This document shows positions 52,738 to 60,442 of a stretch of DNA of 64,000 nt, one piece after another. The stretch covers positions 248,001 to 312,000 of the forward strand of contig NZ_JBEPMX010000001.1 in the NCBI RefSeq assembly GCF_040545925.1, read 5' to 3'. The notes beneath the pieces were generated by a model. The model did no database searches and was not told the DNA's origin. It worked only from the letters and a program-made list of their open reading frames with translations. The first letter of the stretch is position 1. Each line of letters starts with the position of its first letter. The translations under genes were made by a program, and so were the position numbers. This stretch comes from Alkalibacillus flavidus. GTDB lineage: Bacteria; Bacillota; Bacilli; Bacillales; Alkalibacillaceae.

Positions 52738-53172
52738 ATGTATCAATATTCCTTATATTTTTTTGAACCGGATTATGCGTATCATTTTTATTATAAAGTG
52801 GATGTGTTATATCGATTTATTAAAGAACAATTACACGAACCTCAAACAGATACATCTAAACGACAAGCGGATCATATTTTAGTTAAGCCAGATTGTCACT
52901 TAGTCATCGATCAGTTATTAACAGAAGAAATGGACAAGTCTTATTTAGAATTGGCTAATGATCAATTTGAATTAAAGAATTCGGATGGCAACATCACAGT
53001 CCAACAACATGGCTATGCCTTAACAGTGTTTGCGCCGTCATTACTTGAAGCAGATGCTATTGTGTTCGAAGCTATTAAACGGTGTTATCGCTATACGTTT
53101 GTCGTTAATTTTCAAACAGAAGAATGTGGTTGGGTCCTGCCTTTAACGAATCGATCATTCGAATTAAATTGA
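52738..53172 (+). CDS. sirA: Sporulation inhibitor of replication SirA
   Basis: This 144-residue protein is a divergent SirA (YneE) homologue. SirA binds domain I of DnaA and stops new replication rounds as cells enter sporulation. Evidence is the YQYSLYFFEPDYAYHFYYK start and the ending NFQTEECGWVLPLTNRSFEL, which resembles the GWLNP...NF ending of B. subtilis SirA, together with position between tkt and yneF. ATG at 52738 is seven bases after AAGGAGG; the ATG at 52735 is nearer. Sequence identity is low overall. Confidence 0.8.
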   Translation: MYQYSLYFFEPDYAYHFYYKVDVLYRFIKEQLHEPQTDTSKRQADHILVKPDCHLVIDQLLTEEMDKSYLELANDQFELKNSDGNITVQQHGYALTVFAPSLLEADAIVFEAIKRCYRYTFVVNFQTEECGWVLPLTNRSFELN

Positions 53173-53272
53173 AATTATAGAAAAAATGGTGTACCCTAAT
53201 ATAGGCTATTGTCATAATAGGCTTGTTTTACTATACTGTATAAAGACAACGAGATAGGAGGAAAATGAAGCA

Positions 53273-53521
53273 ATGGATATACTATGGGTTGTATTAATTG
53301 CTTTTGCAACATTGGTGCTAGGCCTTCTTGCTGGCTTTTTCATTGCACGTAAAACAATGATGAGCTATTTGAAAAAGAACCCGCCAATCAATGAGCAAAT
53401 GTTACGTACGATGATGATGCAGATGGGGCAAAAACCATCGCAGAAGAAAATTAATCAAATGATGAAGTCCATGTCTCAACAAATGGACAATGATGATAAG
53501 AAGAAGAAAAAAGACAAGTAA
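53273..53521 (+). CDS. yneF: UPF0154 membrane protein YneF
   Basis: This is an 82-residue protein with one N-terminal membrane helix (ILWVVLIAFATLVLGLLAG) followed by the family core FIARKTMMSYLKKNPPINEQML and a Met/Gln/Lys-rich tail. It is the UPF0154 family, conserved in Firmicutes; function is unknown. TAGGAGGA precedes the start at a rather long spacing. A terminator follows. Confidence 0.92.
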   Translation: MDILWVVLIAFATLVLGLLAGFFIARKTMMSYLKKNPPINEQMLRTMMMQMGQKPSQKKINQMMKSMSQQMDNDDKKKKKDK

Positions 53522-53529
53522 CGTCAATG

Positions 53530-53560
53530 AGGAGTAGGTGATCATGCCTGCTCCTTTTAT
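53530..53560 (+). terminator. Intrinsic terminator after yneF
   Basis: AGGAGTAGG (53530-53538) pairs with CCTGCTCCT (53547-53555) with one wobble, followed by TTTATT. Confidence 0.75.
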
Positions 53561-53651
53561 TATGAGTTTTCATAAATCCGTCAATGAATAAGTCGTCTGT
53601 AAAGCGATAAGTTTGATACGATGGTAATATATTGTTAAAGAAGGAACCAGA

Positions 53652-54371
53652 TTGGGGCGTATAGAGATGACAGATTTAAATATATTCCTCGCATTCGGGG
53701 CAGGAGTGCTGACGTTTATATCACCTTGTGTACTCCCGCTATATCCTGTCTTTTTATCCTATGTGACAGGAATGAGTGTCGAGGAATTAAAAAATGATAA
53801 AGCCATGTTACGCAAACGTAGTATGTTACATACATTGTTTTTCTTGATTGGCTTTTCATCGATATTTATCATGTTAGGGTTCACCGCTTCGTTTATCGGG
53901 GGGACACTTTATGCTTATAGTGACTTAATTCGTCAAGTCGGCGCTATTTTAATTATCTTTTTCGGTTTAGTCATGATCGGATTTTTTAATTTCAATTTCT
54001 TAATGAAAGAGCGAAAATTCACGTTTAAAAACCGGCCAGTTGGCTATTTAGGAACATTGTTGATTGGCGCTGCTTTTTCCATGAGCTGGACGCCGTGTAC
54101 AGGCCCGATTTTAGCGGCTATTTTATCCTTAGCGGCTACAAACCCTGAATCAGGTGTCATTATGATGGCGTCATATTCACTCGGTTTCTCTATTCCGTTT
54201 TTCATCATGTCATTCTTTATTGGTAAAATGGACTGGATTAAACGTCACGCTCAAAAAGTGATGACGATCGGTGGTTATATCTTAATCGTGCTAGGCTTTG
54301 TGTTGTTCTTTGATTGGCTTAAAATCATTACGTCCTACTTAGCTAATTTATTCGGATTTCAGGGCTTTTAA
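53652..54371 (+). CDS. ccdA: Cytochrome c biogenesis protein CcdA
   Basis: CcdA is a six-helix membrane protein that carries reducing equivalents from cytoplasmic thioredoxin to the outer face, for cytochrome c maturation and spore cortex formation. The 239-residue protein has the two conserved cysteines in FISPCVLPLYP and SWTPCTGPILA. Start is uncertain: TTG at 53652 has AAGGA six bases before it, while ATG at 53667 (MTDLNIFLAF) resembles homologous starts but has a weaker site. It heads a small cluster with an MrpB-like gene and ccdC. Confidence 0.93.
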   Translation: MGRIEMTDLNIFLAFGAGVLTFISPCVLPLYPVFLSYVTGMSVEELKNDKAMLRKRSMLHTLFFLIGFSSIFIMLGFTASFIGGTLYAYSDLIRQVGAILIIFFGLVMIGFFNFNFLMKERKFTFKNRPVGYLGTLLIGAAFSMSWTPCTGPILAAILSLAATNPESGVIMMASYSLGFSIPFFIMSFFIGKMDWIKRHAQKVMTIGGYILIVLGFVLFFDWLKIITSYLANLFGFQGF

Positions 54372-54443
54372 TGATTGAATGCTTATCATAAATCACATAT
54401 AATGAACATAAATTGATATCGTTAAAAGGAGCAACAATTCAAT

Positions 54444-54896
54444 ATGGTGAATCAAAATGATCTAATCTTAAAAACAATGACGCAAATAATTGCTTTCATC
54501 TTACTCGGCTTTTCAATTTATTTATTTTTCGCTGGGCATAATGCACCTGGTGGAGGATTTATTGGTGGACTGATGGCCGCAGCAGCCATTATTTTAATGT
54601 ACATGACATATGGTTACGACAAAATGTCCAAGGTGTTCCCGGTAAATTTTACAACCGTATTCATCATAGGATTAGGTATTGCCGCATTATATGGTGTTGG
54701 TGGTTTGTTTTTCGGTGAACCGTTCTTAACACAAAATGCAGCGTATTTTCAGTTACCGATTTTAGGTAAAACGCACTTGTCGACAGCCCTTATTTTTGAC
54801 TTAGGCGTTTATTTAGCCGTTATCGGCGTATCAATGACGATTATATTGACGATTGCAACGGATTCAATGGATTCTTCAGAAGAGGTTGATATGTAA
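54444..54896 (+). CDS. Orphan MnhB/MrpB-domain Na+/H+ antiporter subunit
   Basis: This 150-residue protein has four hydrophobic segments and the MnhB signature FFAGHNAPGGGFIGGLMAA, followed by a region like MrpB (KTHLSTALIFDLGVYLAVIGVS). MrpB is normally one of seven subunits of the Mrp sodium/proton antiporter. No other Mrp subunit is encoded nearby. It lies between ccdA and ccdC, where B. subtilis has the response-regulator-like ccdB (yneI). It overlaps ccdC by one base. It may be a second copy joining an Mrp complex encoded elsewhere, or may have another membrane role. Confidence 0.85.
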   Translation: MVNQNDLILKTMTQIIAFILLGFSIYLFFAGHNAPGGGFIGGLMAAAAIILMYMTYGYDKMSKVFPVNFTTVFIIGLGIAALYGVGGLFFGEPFLTQNAAYFQLPILGKTHLSTALIFDLGVYLAVIGVSMTIILTIATDSMDSSEEVDM

Positions 54897-55378
54897 TGTT
54901 TTCGGTTTTAGACCAGCCCATTGTTGCCACAACGGTCACCATCGTAGCCATTATTATGGCAAGTGGTATGATTGTTGTGCGCCAACGGGCATCACGAAAA
55001 CCAGCTACAGCCAAAAAAATTATTTTACCACCGTTATTTATGAGTACAGGCGCGCTTATGTTCCTGTTTCCTTATTTTCAAATTGAGTGGTTGCTCGTCC
55101 TTGAAGCGATGGCGGTTGGTTTATTGTTTTCAGTAGTCTTGATTTTGACATCGAATTTCGAGATTCATGATCAACATATATACTTAAAACCATCAAAAGC
55201 ATTAGGTATCGTTTTAATAGGATTATTAATTATTCGGATCGCTTGGAAACTAGCGATTGGGGAATCGATATCTGTAGGTGAAACGAGTGCGATGTTTTAC
55301 TTACTTGCTTTTGCGATGCTTGTCACGTGGCGAATTGGTATGTTAGTTAAATTCATGAAGTTAAAATCCACATTATAA
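54896..55378 (+). CDS. ccdC: CcdC family membrane protein
   Basis: This 160-residue protein has four or five membrane segments and resembles CcdC (YneJ), including RQRASRKPATAKKIILPPLFMSTG-type sequence, best seen in KKIILPPLFMSTGALMF, and the terminal ATWRIGM-like MLVTWRIGMLVKFM. CcdC is encoded with ccdA in B. subtilis but is not strictly needed for cytochrome c maturation; its function is open. Its ATG overlaps the last base of the MrpB-like gene, so both are likely on one transcript. Confidence 0.85.
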   Translation: MFSVLDQPIVATTVTIVAIIMASGMIVVRQRASRKPATAKKIILPPLFMSTGALMFLFPYFQIEWLLVLEAMAVGLLFSVVLILTSNFEIHDQHIYLKPSKALGIVLIGLLIIRIAWKLAIGESISVGETSAMFYLLAFAMLVTWRIGMLVKFMKLKSTL

Positions 55379-55379
55379 T

Positions 55380-55427
55380 AAAAGCGGAAGTTAAGGAGTC
55401 TTTATCTCCATTAACTTCCGCTTTTAT
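55380..55427. terminator. Bidirectional terminator between ccdC and yneK
   Basis: AAAAGCGGAAGTTAA (55380-55394) and TTAACTTCCGCTTTT (55411-55425) form a long stem with an inner GGAG/CTCC pair. It lies at the ends of two convergent genes and includes the last codons of yneK. Confidence 0.9.
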
Positions 55428-55857
55428 AATCTCGTTCTAATAAGTGTTCATAAGGTGAAAAATCAATGTTTTTTTCTTCTAATCGTTTAATCAAAAACTT
55501 ATGGTCGCGTTTCGGTGTAGCTAGAATATAGCCTTCAATCAACAAATCTAATGTAATTGATTTTGCCCGTCGTTCTAATGCTAGTTGGCCTATTTTTGCA
55601 CCGATTTTTTGTTTAGCAACATCGCGAAATAAATCAGGTACAGGTTCGACGAGTTCATTGAGTAACGCTTTTTTATCTTCGCTCCAAAGGTCGATTGTTT
55701 CACTAACGTAATATTCTTCCCAATCTATAATGGATTTGCCATCTTCTTTCGGTAGTTTCTTTAAAAACTTTCGAAACATAAAATAACCGCCGACTGCGAG
55801 TAAACCGAGCATAATGAATGACCATAGAATTAAGAGAATCCCTACTGTAGTTGACAT
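55411..55857 (-). CDS. yneK: DUF2621 family membrane protein YneK
   Basis: This 148-residue protein has one N-terminal membrane helix (VGILLILWSFIMLGLLAVGG) and a cytoplasmic domain with FRKFLKKLPKEDGKS, PVPDLFRDVAKQKIGAKIG and GYILATPKRDHKFLIKRL, matching B. subtilis YneK (DUF2621). Function is unknown. ATG at 55857 lies just after GAGG; a GTG at 55875 is in frame but has no ribosome site. Its gene position after ccdC agrees with B. subtilis, although there it precedes cotM and here tRNA-Sec follows. Confidence 0.88.
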   Translation of the reverse strand: MSTTVGILLILWSFIMLGLLAVGGYFMFRKFLKKLPKEDGKSIIDWEEYYVSETIDLWSEDKKALLNELVEPVPDLFRDVAKQKIGAKIGQLALERRAKSITLDLLIEGYILATPKRDHKFLIKRLEEKNIDFSPYEHLLERDYKSGS

Positions 55858-55884
55858 ATTCCTCACTCGTTTCACTTAAAACAT

Positions 55885-55981
55885 TGGCGGGACTGTGTGG
55901 GAATCGAACCCACCGGAGACGACACGCGCCTCCCGGATGGTTTTGAAGACCACGACAAGCACCAGCATTGTAACCAGCCCC
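55885..55981 (-). tRNA. selC: tRNA-Sec (anticodon UCA)
   Basis: A 97-base tRNA on the minus strand reads UGA as selenocysteine. The acceptor GGGGCTG (complement ends at 55981) pairs with CAGTCCC (one G-U), followed by discriminator G and an encoded CCA at 55885-55887. The anticodon loop CTTCAAA carries TCA (complement of TGA at 55944-55946). There is a long D stem (ACAA-GC/GC-TTGT), a long variable arm (CCGGGAG ... CTCCGG), and a T arm GTGGG-TTCGATT-CCCAC. These are the defining features of bacterial tRNA-Sec. The eighth acceptor pair appears to be a G-A mismatch. Confidence 0.95.
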
Positions 55982-55997
55982 ATTTAATCCATTTTAA

Positions 55998-56026
55998 ATT
56001 ATACAATTTGTAAACAACGGACGCAA
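55998..56026 (-). promoter_or_regulatory. Promoter of tRNA-Sec
   Basis: On the minus strand TTGCGT (complement at 56021-56026), 17 bases, and TATAAT (complement at 55998-56003) lie 17 bases before the tRNA 5' end. Confidence 0.65.
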
Positions 56027-56049
56027 CTTAAACAATTAACAGACAATGA

Positions 56050-56077
56050 TTGATAAAATCTATTTTTTTAGTATAAT
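56050..56077 (+). promoter_or_regulatory. Candidate promoter of the histidine kinase-selB unit
   Basis: TTGATA (56050-56055), 16 bases, TATAAT (56072-56077). It is about 135 bases before the kinase start. The rest of the 230-base gap to the kinase is AT-rich with no other recognised element. Confidence 0.5.
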
Positions 56078-56213
56078 TGTTCTTAATATAGAATTACTTA
56101 TTCAAAATTTTAGACATTTCACAAATTATTCGATAAAATATGATTTGTTGTCATTTATTGCTAACATCTTTCATAGTTTATAGTATATTCATCAGGTTGG
56201 GGAGGAAATGAAC

Positions 56214-57305
56214 ATGATGCATGAACCTTTATCATATTTAGATACGGACGATTTATCACAACGTTCTGAGTGGAATCATCTGATAGAAGCTGCGCATTCA
56301 TGGCGAGATCGGCATTCAATGACGATCAAAGTCATTTTCGATGAGGATTTTCGCATTTTATTCGTTAGCGAATCCGTTCAAGATGTATTCGGTTATCAAC
56401 CTAGTGACCTTGTTAATGAATCGATCTTATCATATATCCATCCAGAAAATCGTCAATGGGTCAAACAAAGTATACATTCCTTGCCATATGATGAAAAAGT
56501 GGTTGATGAATTTCGTGTGTTGAATTCAAACGGTGATTATATCGATTGCCAAGCGAATTCAGGTAAAATTATAAATCCGGTCACAGATCAGCCATATAAT
56601 GTCACGGTTATTCAAGATGTGATGGAACATAAGCAAGCCCAACAAATGCTTATAAGCTCAGAAAAATTAGCGACAGCTGGACAGTTAGCAGCCAGCATTG
56701 CACACGAAATACGTAACCCGATTACATCGTTAAAAGGCTTTCTCCAACTTCTTGAAACAGGCATTGAAGGAAAAGAGGACTACCTTAAAATTATGAAAGA
56801 TGAAATTGATAAAATAGAAGCTATTTCAAAAGAGATGCTATATATATCCAAACCGTCACCTAATCAATTTGAAGAAGATGATATTGTATCGGTTTTAGAA
56901 GACGTCTGTATGCTCATGCGTTCGCAAGCTAGAATGAATGATATTGACTTGGTGCTTGAATCTGATATGGAAGCGTTTGATTTATATTGTGATCCACAAC
57001 AGCTAAAACAAGTGTTTGTCAATTTAATAAAAAATGCGATTGAAGCGATGGAAGAGCCTGGGTCGATCACAATCCGAGTAACAAATGAGGATGACTTATA
57101 TGTTGATGTCATCGATGAAGGGCCTGGTGTTCCAGACAGTTTAAAAGCAAAATTAGGTCAACCTTTCTTTACGACGAAAGATAAAGGAACAGGTCTTGGT
57201 TTAATGGTGACATTAGATATTTTAGAAAGTCACCGCGCGTCATTAACGATTCATGACCATGAACCACAAGGCAGTATTTTTCGTTTACAATTCAGACAAT
57301 CATAG
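56214..57305 (+). CDS. Soluble PAS-domain sensor histidine kinase (sporulation kinase-like)
   Basis: This 363-residue protein has one PAS domain at about residues 35-140 (FGYQPSDLVNESILSYIHPEN is its core), a HisKA domain with the phospho-accepting histidine at 164 in SIAHEIRNPITS, and an HATPase domain (FVNLIKNAIEAMEE, DEGPGVPDSL, GTGLGLMVTLDIL). No membrane helix is visible, so it senses a cytoplasmic signal. No response regulator lies nearby. The layout resembles the KinA/KinE sporulation kinases that feed Spo0F. It ends 17 bases before selB and may be cotranscribed with it. ATG at 56214 is chosen for spacing from GGGGAGGA. Confidence 0.9.
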   Translation: MMHEPLSYLDTDDLSQRSEWNHLIEAAHSWRDRHSMTIKVIFDEDFRILFVSESVQDVFGYQPSDLVNESILSYIHPENRQWVKQSIHSLPYDEKVVDEFRVLNSNGDYIDCQANSGKIINPVTDQPYNVTVIQDVMEHKQAQQMLISSEKLATAGQLAASIAHEIRNPITSLKGFLQLLETGIEGKEDYLKIMKDEIDKIEAISKEMLYISKPSPNQFEEDDIVSVLEDVCMLMRSQARMNDIDLVLESDMEAFDLYCDPQQLKQVFVNLIKNAIEAMEEPGSITIRVTNEDDLYVDVIDEGPGVPDSLKAKLGQPFFTTKDKGTGLGLMVTLDILESHRASLTIHDHEPQGSIFRLQFRQS

Positions 57306-57322
57306 ATGGTGATGAAAACAAT

Positions 57323-59203
57323 ATGCAAACGAAACAGTATACAATTGGAATGGCAGGCCACATCGATCATGGCAAAACAGCTTTAACCCAAGCTCTTACA
57401 GGTGTGGATACCGATCGTTTAAAAGAAGAAAAAGATAGAAAAATATCAATCGAGTTAGGGTATGCACCGCTTTATCAAGATGATGATATGGGACTGTCGA
57501 TTATAGACGTGCCTGGACATGAACGATTTATCCGACAAATGATTGCTGGTGTGTCAGGGGTTGATATTACATTATTAGTCATAGCAGCTGATGATGGTGT
57601 TATGCCACAGACAATTGAACATTTAGAAATATTACATTTTCTAAATGTTGATAACCCAATAATTGTATTGACTAAAGTCGATCTAGTCGATGATGAATGG
57701 TTGACGTTAGTCGTTAGTGAATTGGAAGAATATACGAGAGGTACCGTTTTTAATCATGCGCCGATCTATTATGTCGATTCAGTTAGTAGAACTGGTATTG
57801 ATAGGTTATATGCTGATTTAATGGCGACGTTGGCGGATCTGAAACCGAGGGAGTCGACTGGTTATTTTCGGATGCCTATCGATCAAGCCTTTCACGTACA
57901 CGGTATCGGGACTGTTGTGCGAGGAACCATTATCGGAGGACATATACATGAAAATGATCGAGTGATTCTTCAGCCTAAGAATCGTTATATTGACATTAAA
58001 AGCATTCAACAATTTGGGCAACATGTTAGTGAATCGTCGATTGGTCATCGAACAGCTTTAGCAATTAAAGGGGTAGGTACTGACGAAATAAAACGCGGTG
58101 ATGTGTTAACGAGCAATGTTAATCAACCAAGCTCTAAACGGATCGATATTGAGCTGAATATTTCTCGTTATATACAACGACCAGTAAAACAACGGTCGCC
58201 TATTAAACTACATACTGGAACGAGTGAAGTGTACGGTCGTATTGTGCTGTTTGACCGAAACGAAATATCAGCAACGACTGAGACAGTTTATGCACAATTA
58301 GAACTTGATGACGCTGTTTACACACTTCGTCATGATTTATTTATATTACGGCGCGCGACACCTGCGGAAACAATCGGGGGCGGTCGTGTCATTCAGTCCG
58401 CAACCAAAAAGCATCGCTTTGGACAAGCCACGGTGAAACAATTACAACAAGAGGCGCAACAAACATTAGAAGAAAGAATAATTGATTATTTGACGAATGA
58501 TGACCCATTTATCTCGATGGAAGTGTTATGCACTAAACTAAATGTCAATGAATCAGAATTAGTGCCTGTGCTTCAAAAACTACTTCAGCAAAATGATATT
58601 CGTGAAATAAATAATCGGTACGTTTCAGACCAATGGATGGAGCGGCAATTTGCAAACTGCCAGACGATGCTCAGTTCTTTTCATGAGACATATCCGCTTC
58701 TTAATGGGATGGATAAGTCCACATTAGTTGATAAGGTAGAAGCATCTAAAAGCGTGAGTAAAAGAGTGGTCGACCATTGGATTGAAAAGGGTCAATTCAT
58801 CCAACACGATCATGTTATTGCATTACCATCATTCCGTCCGTTTATCCCTGATCAAATTCAGCCCTATGTAGACAGTGGACTTGCGACATTAGAACATGAT
58901 GGTCTCATGGTGAATGAATGGTCTCATTATTTCCTTCAGTTAACAGATAAAGAAATGGAAGACTTGAAACATTTTCTAGTTGAGCGAGGACAGGTTGTAG
59001 CATTAAATGATACGATGATTATTGACCGGCACGTGTTTGACCGTACGGTAACAGACTTTAAGCAACACCATCCTAAGAGCTTTACGCTACATGATGCAAA
59101 ACAATTTTTGCAATTATCGAGAAAATATTTAATCCCTTTTCTTGAAACATGTGATCGTTTGCGTTTAACTGAGCGTGAAGGTGATCAACGATATTGGGTA
59201 TAA
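57323..59203 (+). CDS. selB: Selenocysteine-specific translation elongation factor SelB
   Basis: SelB carries Sec-tRNA to the ribosome and binds the SECIS hairpin just after the UGA. The 626-residue protein starts with an EF-Tu-like G domain: GHIDHGKT at residues 12-19, DVPGHERFIRQMIAG and LTKVDLV. Beta-barrel domains follow (MPIDQAFHVHGIGTVVRGTI), and the C-terminal third has winged-helix domains for SECIS binding (FTLHDAKQFLQLSRKYLIPFLE). The length fits the family. The ribosome site before the ATG is weak (GGTGATG). It lies 17 bases after the kinase and converges on selD. Confidence 0.96.
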   Translation: MQTKQYTIGMAGHIDHGKTALTQALTGVDTDRLKEEKDRKISIELGYAPLYQDDDMGLSIIDVPGHERFIRQMIAGVSGVDITLLVIAADDGVMPQTIEHLEILHFLNVDNPIIVLTKVDLVDDEWLTLVVSELEEYTRGTVFNHAPIYYVDSVSRTGIDRLYADLMATLADLKPRESTGYFRMPIDQAFHVHGIGTVVRGTIIGGHIHENDRVILQPKNRYIDIKSIQQFGQHVSESSIGHRTALAIKGVGTDEIKRGDVLTSNVNQPSSKRIDIELNISRYIQRPVKQRSPIKLHTGTSEVYGRIVLFDRNEISATTETVYAQLELDDAVYTLRHDLFILRRATPAETIGGGRVIQSATKKHRFGQATVKQLQQEAQQTLEERIIDYLTNDDPFISMEVLCTKLNVNESELVPVLQKLLQQNDIREINNRYVSDQWMERQFANCQTMLSSFHETYPLLNGMDKSTLVDKVEASKSVSKRVVDHWIEKGQFIQHDHVIALPSFRPFIPDQIQPYVDSGLATLEHDGLMVNEWSHYFLQLTDKEMEDLKHFLVERGQVVALNDTMIIDRHVFDRTVTDFKQHHPKSFTLHDAKQFLQLSRKYLIPFLETCDRLRLTEREGDQRYWV

Positions 59204-59240
59204 AAAAACGATGGCTTCTTAATCGAGGCCATCGTTTTTT
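59203..59240. terminator. Bidirectional terminator between selB and selD
   Basis: AAAAAACGATGGC (59203-59215) pairs with GCCATCGTTTTTT (59228-59240); A- and T-runs flank both sides, suiting convergent genes. Confidence 0.9.
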
Positions 59241-59263
59241 ATAATGAATAAAGCATCCACATA

Positions 59264-60319
59264 TTAATTAATGTAAATATGCGGCGTGCGATGACCTTTA
59301 ACGTCACCAATAATAGTAGCCATATGATCATCATAACGGTTTAATGCATCCACATAGTCGGCAGCTTCGTCTTGATTTAAGGCGATTAATAACCCACCAG
59401 ATGTGACAGCGTCCGCTAATAACAAACGATTTTCTTCTAAATGAGAAGCAATCGTCACATCGTTAGATAACCAAGACCAATTGGCTTTAGACCCACCTGG
59501 GACGGCTCCTTGTTTCAATAAAGATTGAACACCACTTATAACAGGGATGGATGCCATTTCTAACGACAGTTGAACTTGACTGTTAGCAGCCATTTCGTAT
59601 GCATGACCTATTAAACCAAATCCGGTTACATCAGTCACTGCACTAGGGTGGTATGATTTTAATGTATCTGCAGCAAGCTTATTAAGTTGCGACATCCACT
59701 TAATCGTCTCTGCTTGCAAAGCGTCATCCGCTAACCCTTTTTTAATGGCTGTTGTCGCAATCCCTGTTCCGATCGGTTTGGTGAGAATGAGTTGATCTCC
59801 AGGTTGCGCACCGCTGTTTAACCAAATGTTGTCGGGATGAGCAAAGCCAGTCACAGCTAATCCAAACTTTGGTTCAGCATCATCAATCGAGTGGCCACCG
59901 ATAATCGATCCGCCTGTTTCAGCCATTTTATCTTCTGCACCTTGTAAAATTTCGGTCAATATATCAGGTCCATATTGCTGAACAGAGAAGCCGACAATGT
60001 TTAATGCCGTTTTGACGTCAGCCCCCATCGCATAAATATCGCTGACAGCATTCGCAACAGCGATTTGTCCGAATTGGTACGGGTCATCAACAATTGGGGT
60101 GAAATAATCGACTGATTGCACCATGGCTAAATCGTCTTGAACGTAATAGACACCTGCATCATCCGCTCCGTTTTGGCTATATAAAACATGATCGTCGTTC
60201 GATTTTGATTCAACTTGACTCAACACGTGAGTCAGCTCGCTTGGCGCGAGTTTACAGCCTCAACCAGCTTTCGTCGACAGTGCTGTTAATCGAACAATGT
60301 CATCACGGTTCCGACTCAT
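59264..60319 (-). CDS. selD: Selenide, water dikinase SelD, itself a selenoprotein (in-frame UGA at codon 20)
   Basis: SelD makes selenophosphate from selenide and ATP, the selenium donor for SelA. Reading on the minus strand from ATG at 60319 (GGAGGTGA before it) gives M-S-R-N-R-D-D, then K-A-G-U-G-C-K, with U from the TGA at 60260-60262. This is the catalytic Cys/Sec position of SelD, followed by the conserved lysine (residue 23). The rest is a normal SelD: YYVQDDLAMVQSVDYFTPIVDDPYQFGQIA, NAVSDIYAMGADVKTALNI, GGHSIDDAEPKFGLAVTG, VTDVTGFGLIGH. Full length is 351 residues. A conventional call would start at 60226 and lose the active site. Confidence 0.95.
60216..60250 (-). promoter_or_regulatory. 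Candidate SECIS hairpins in selD
   Basis: Two hairpins follow the UGA in the selD mRNA. CTCGC-GCCAA-GCGAG (complement at 60236-60250) begins nine bases after the UGA. TGACTCA-CGTGT-TGAGTCA (complement at 60216-60234) begins 25 bases after it and puts its apical loop at about +33, within the known bacterial SECIS range. The second is the better candidate; each has a G in the first two loop positions. Confidence 0.6.
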
Positions 60320-60331
60320 TAAATCACCTCC

Positions 60332-60359
60332 TATGTTAAGGGTATTACAATGTAACATA
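60332..60359. promoter_or_regulatory. Inverted repeat in the divergent selD/SelW-like intergenic region
   Basis: TATGTTA (60332-60338) and TAACATA (60353-60359) are exact inverse complements 14 bases apart, with ATTACA-A-TGTAAC nested inside. It lies just upstream of the selD ribosome site. It may be an operator or an RNA stem. Confidence 0.35.
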
Positions 60360-60442
60360 AAAGGCCATTATTCTAATGCTAGTTGTTGCAAAAACGTTGT
60401 ATTTTTACTAATCTTATAGACAAACAATGGGGAGGGACCAAT

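Noticed and set aside
59264..60226. SelD as a 320-residue protein starting at the internal Met
   Set aside because: That form lacks the active-site loop; a GGAGGTGA ribosome site and ATG at 60319 give the full family N terminus with Sec20.
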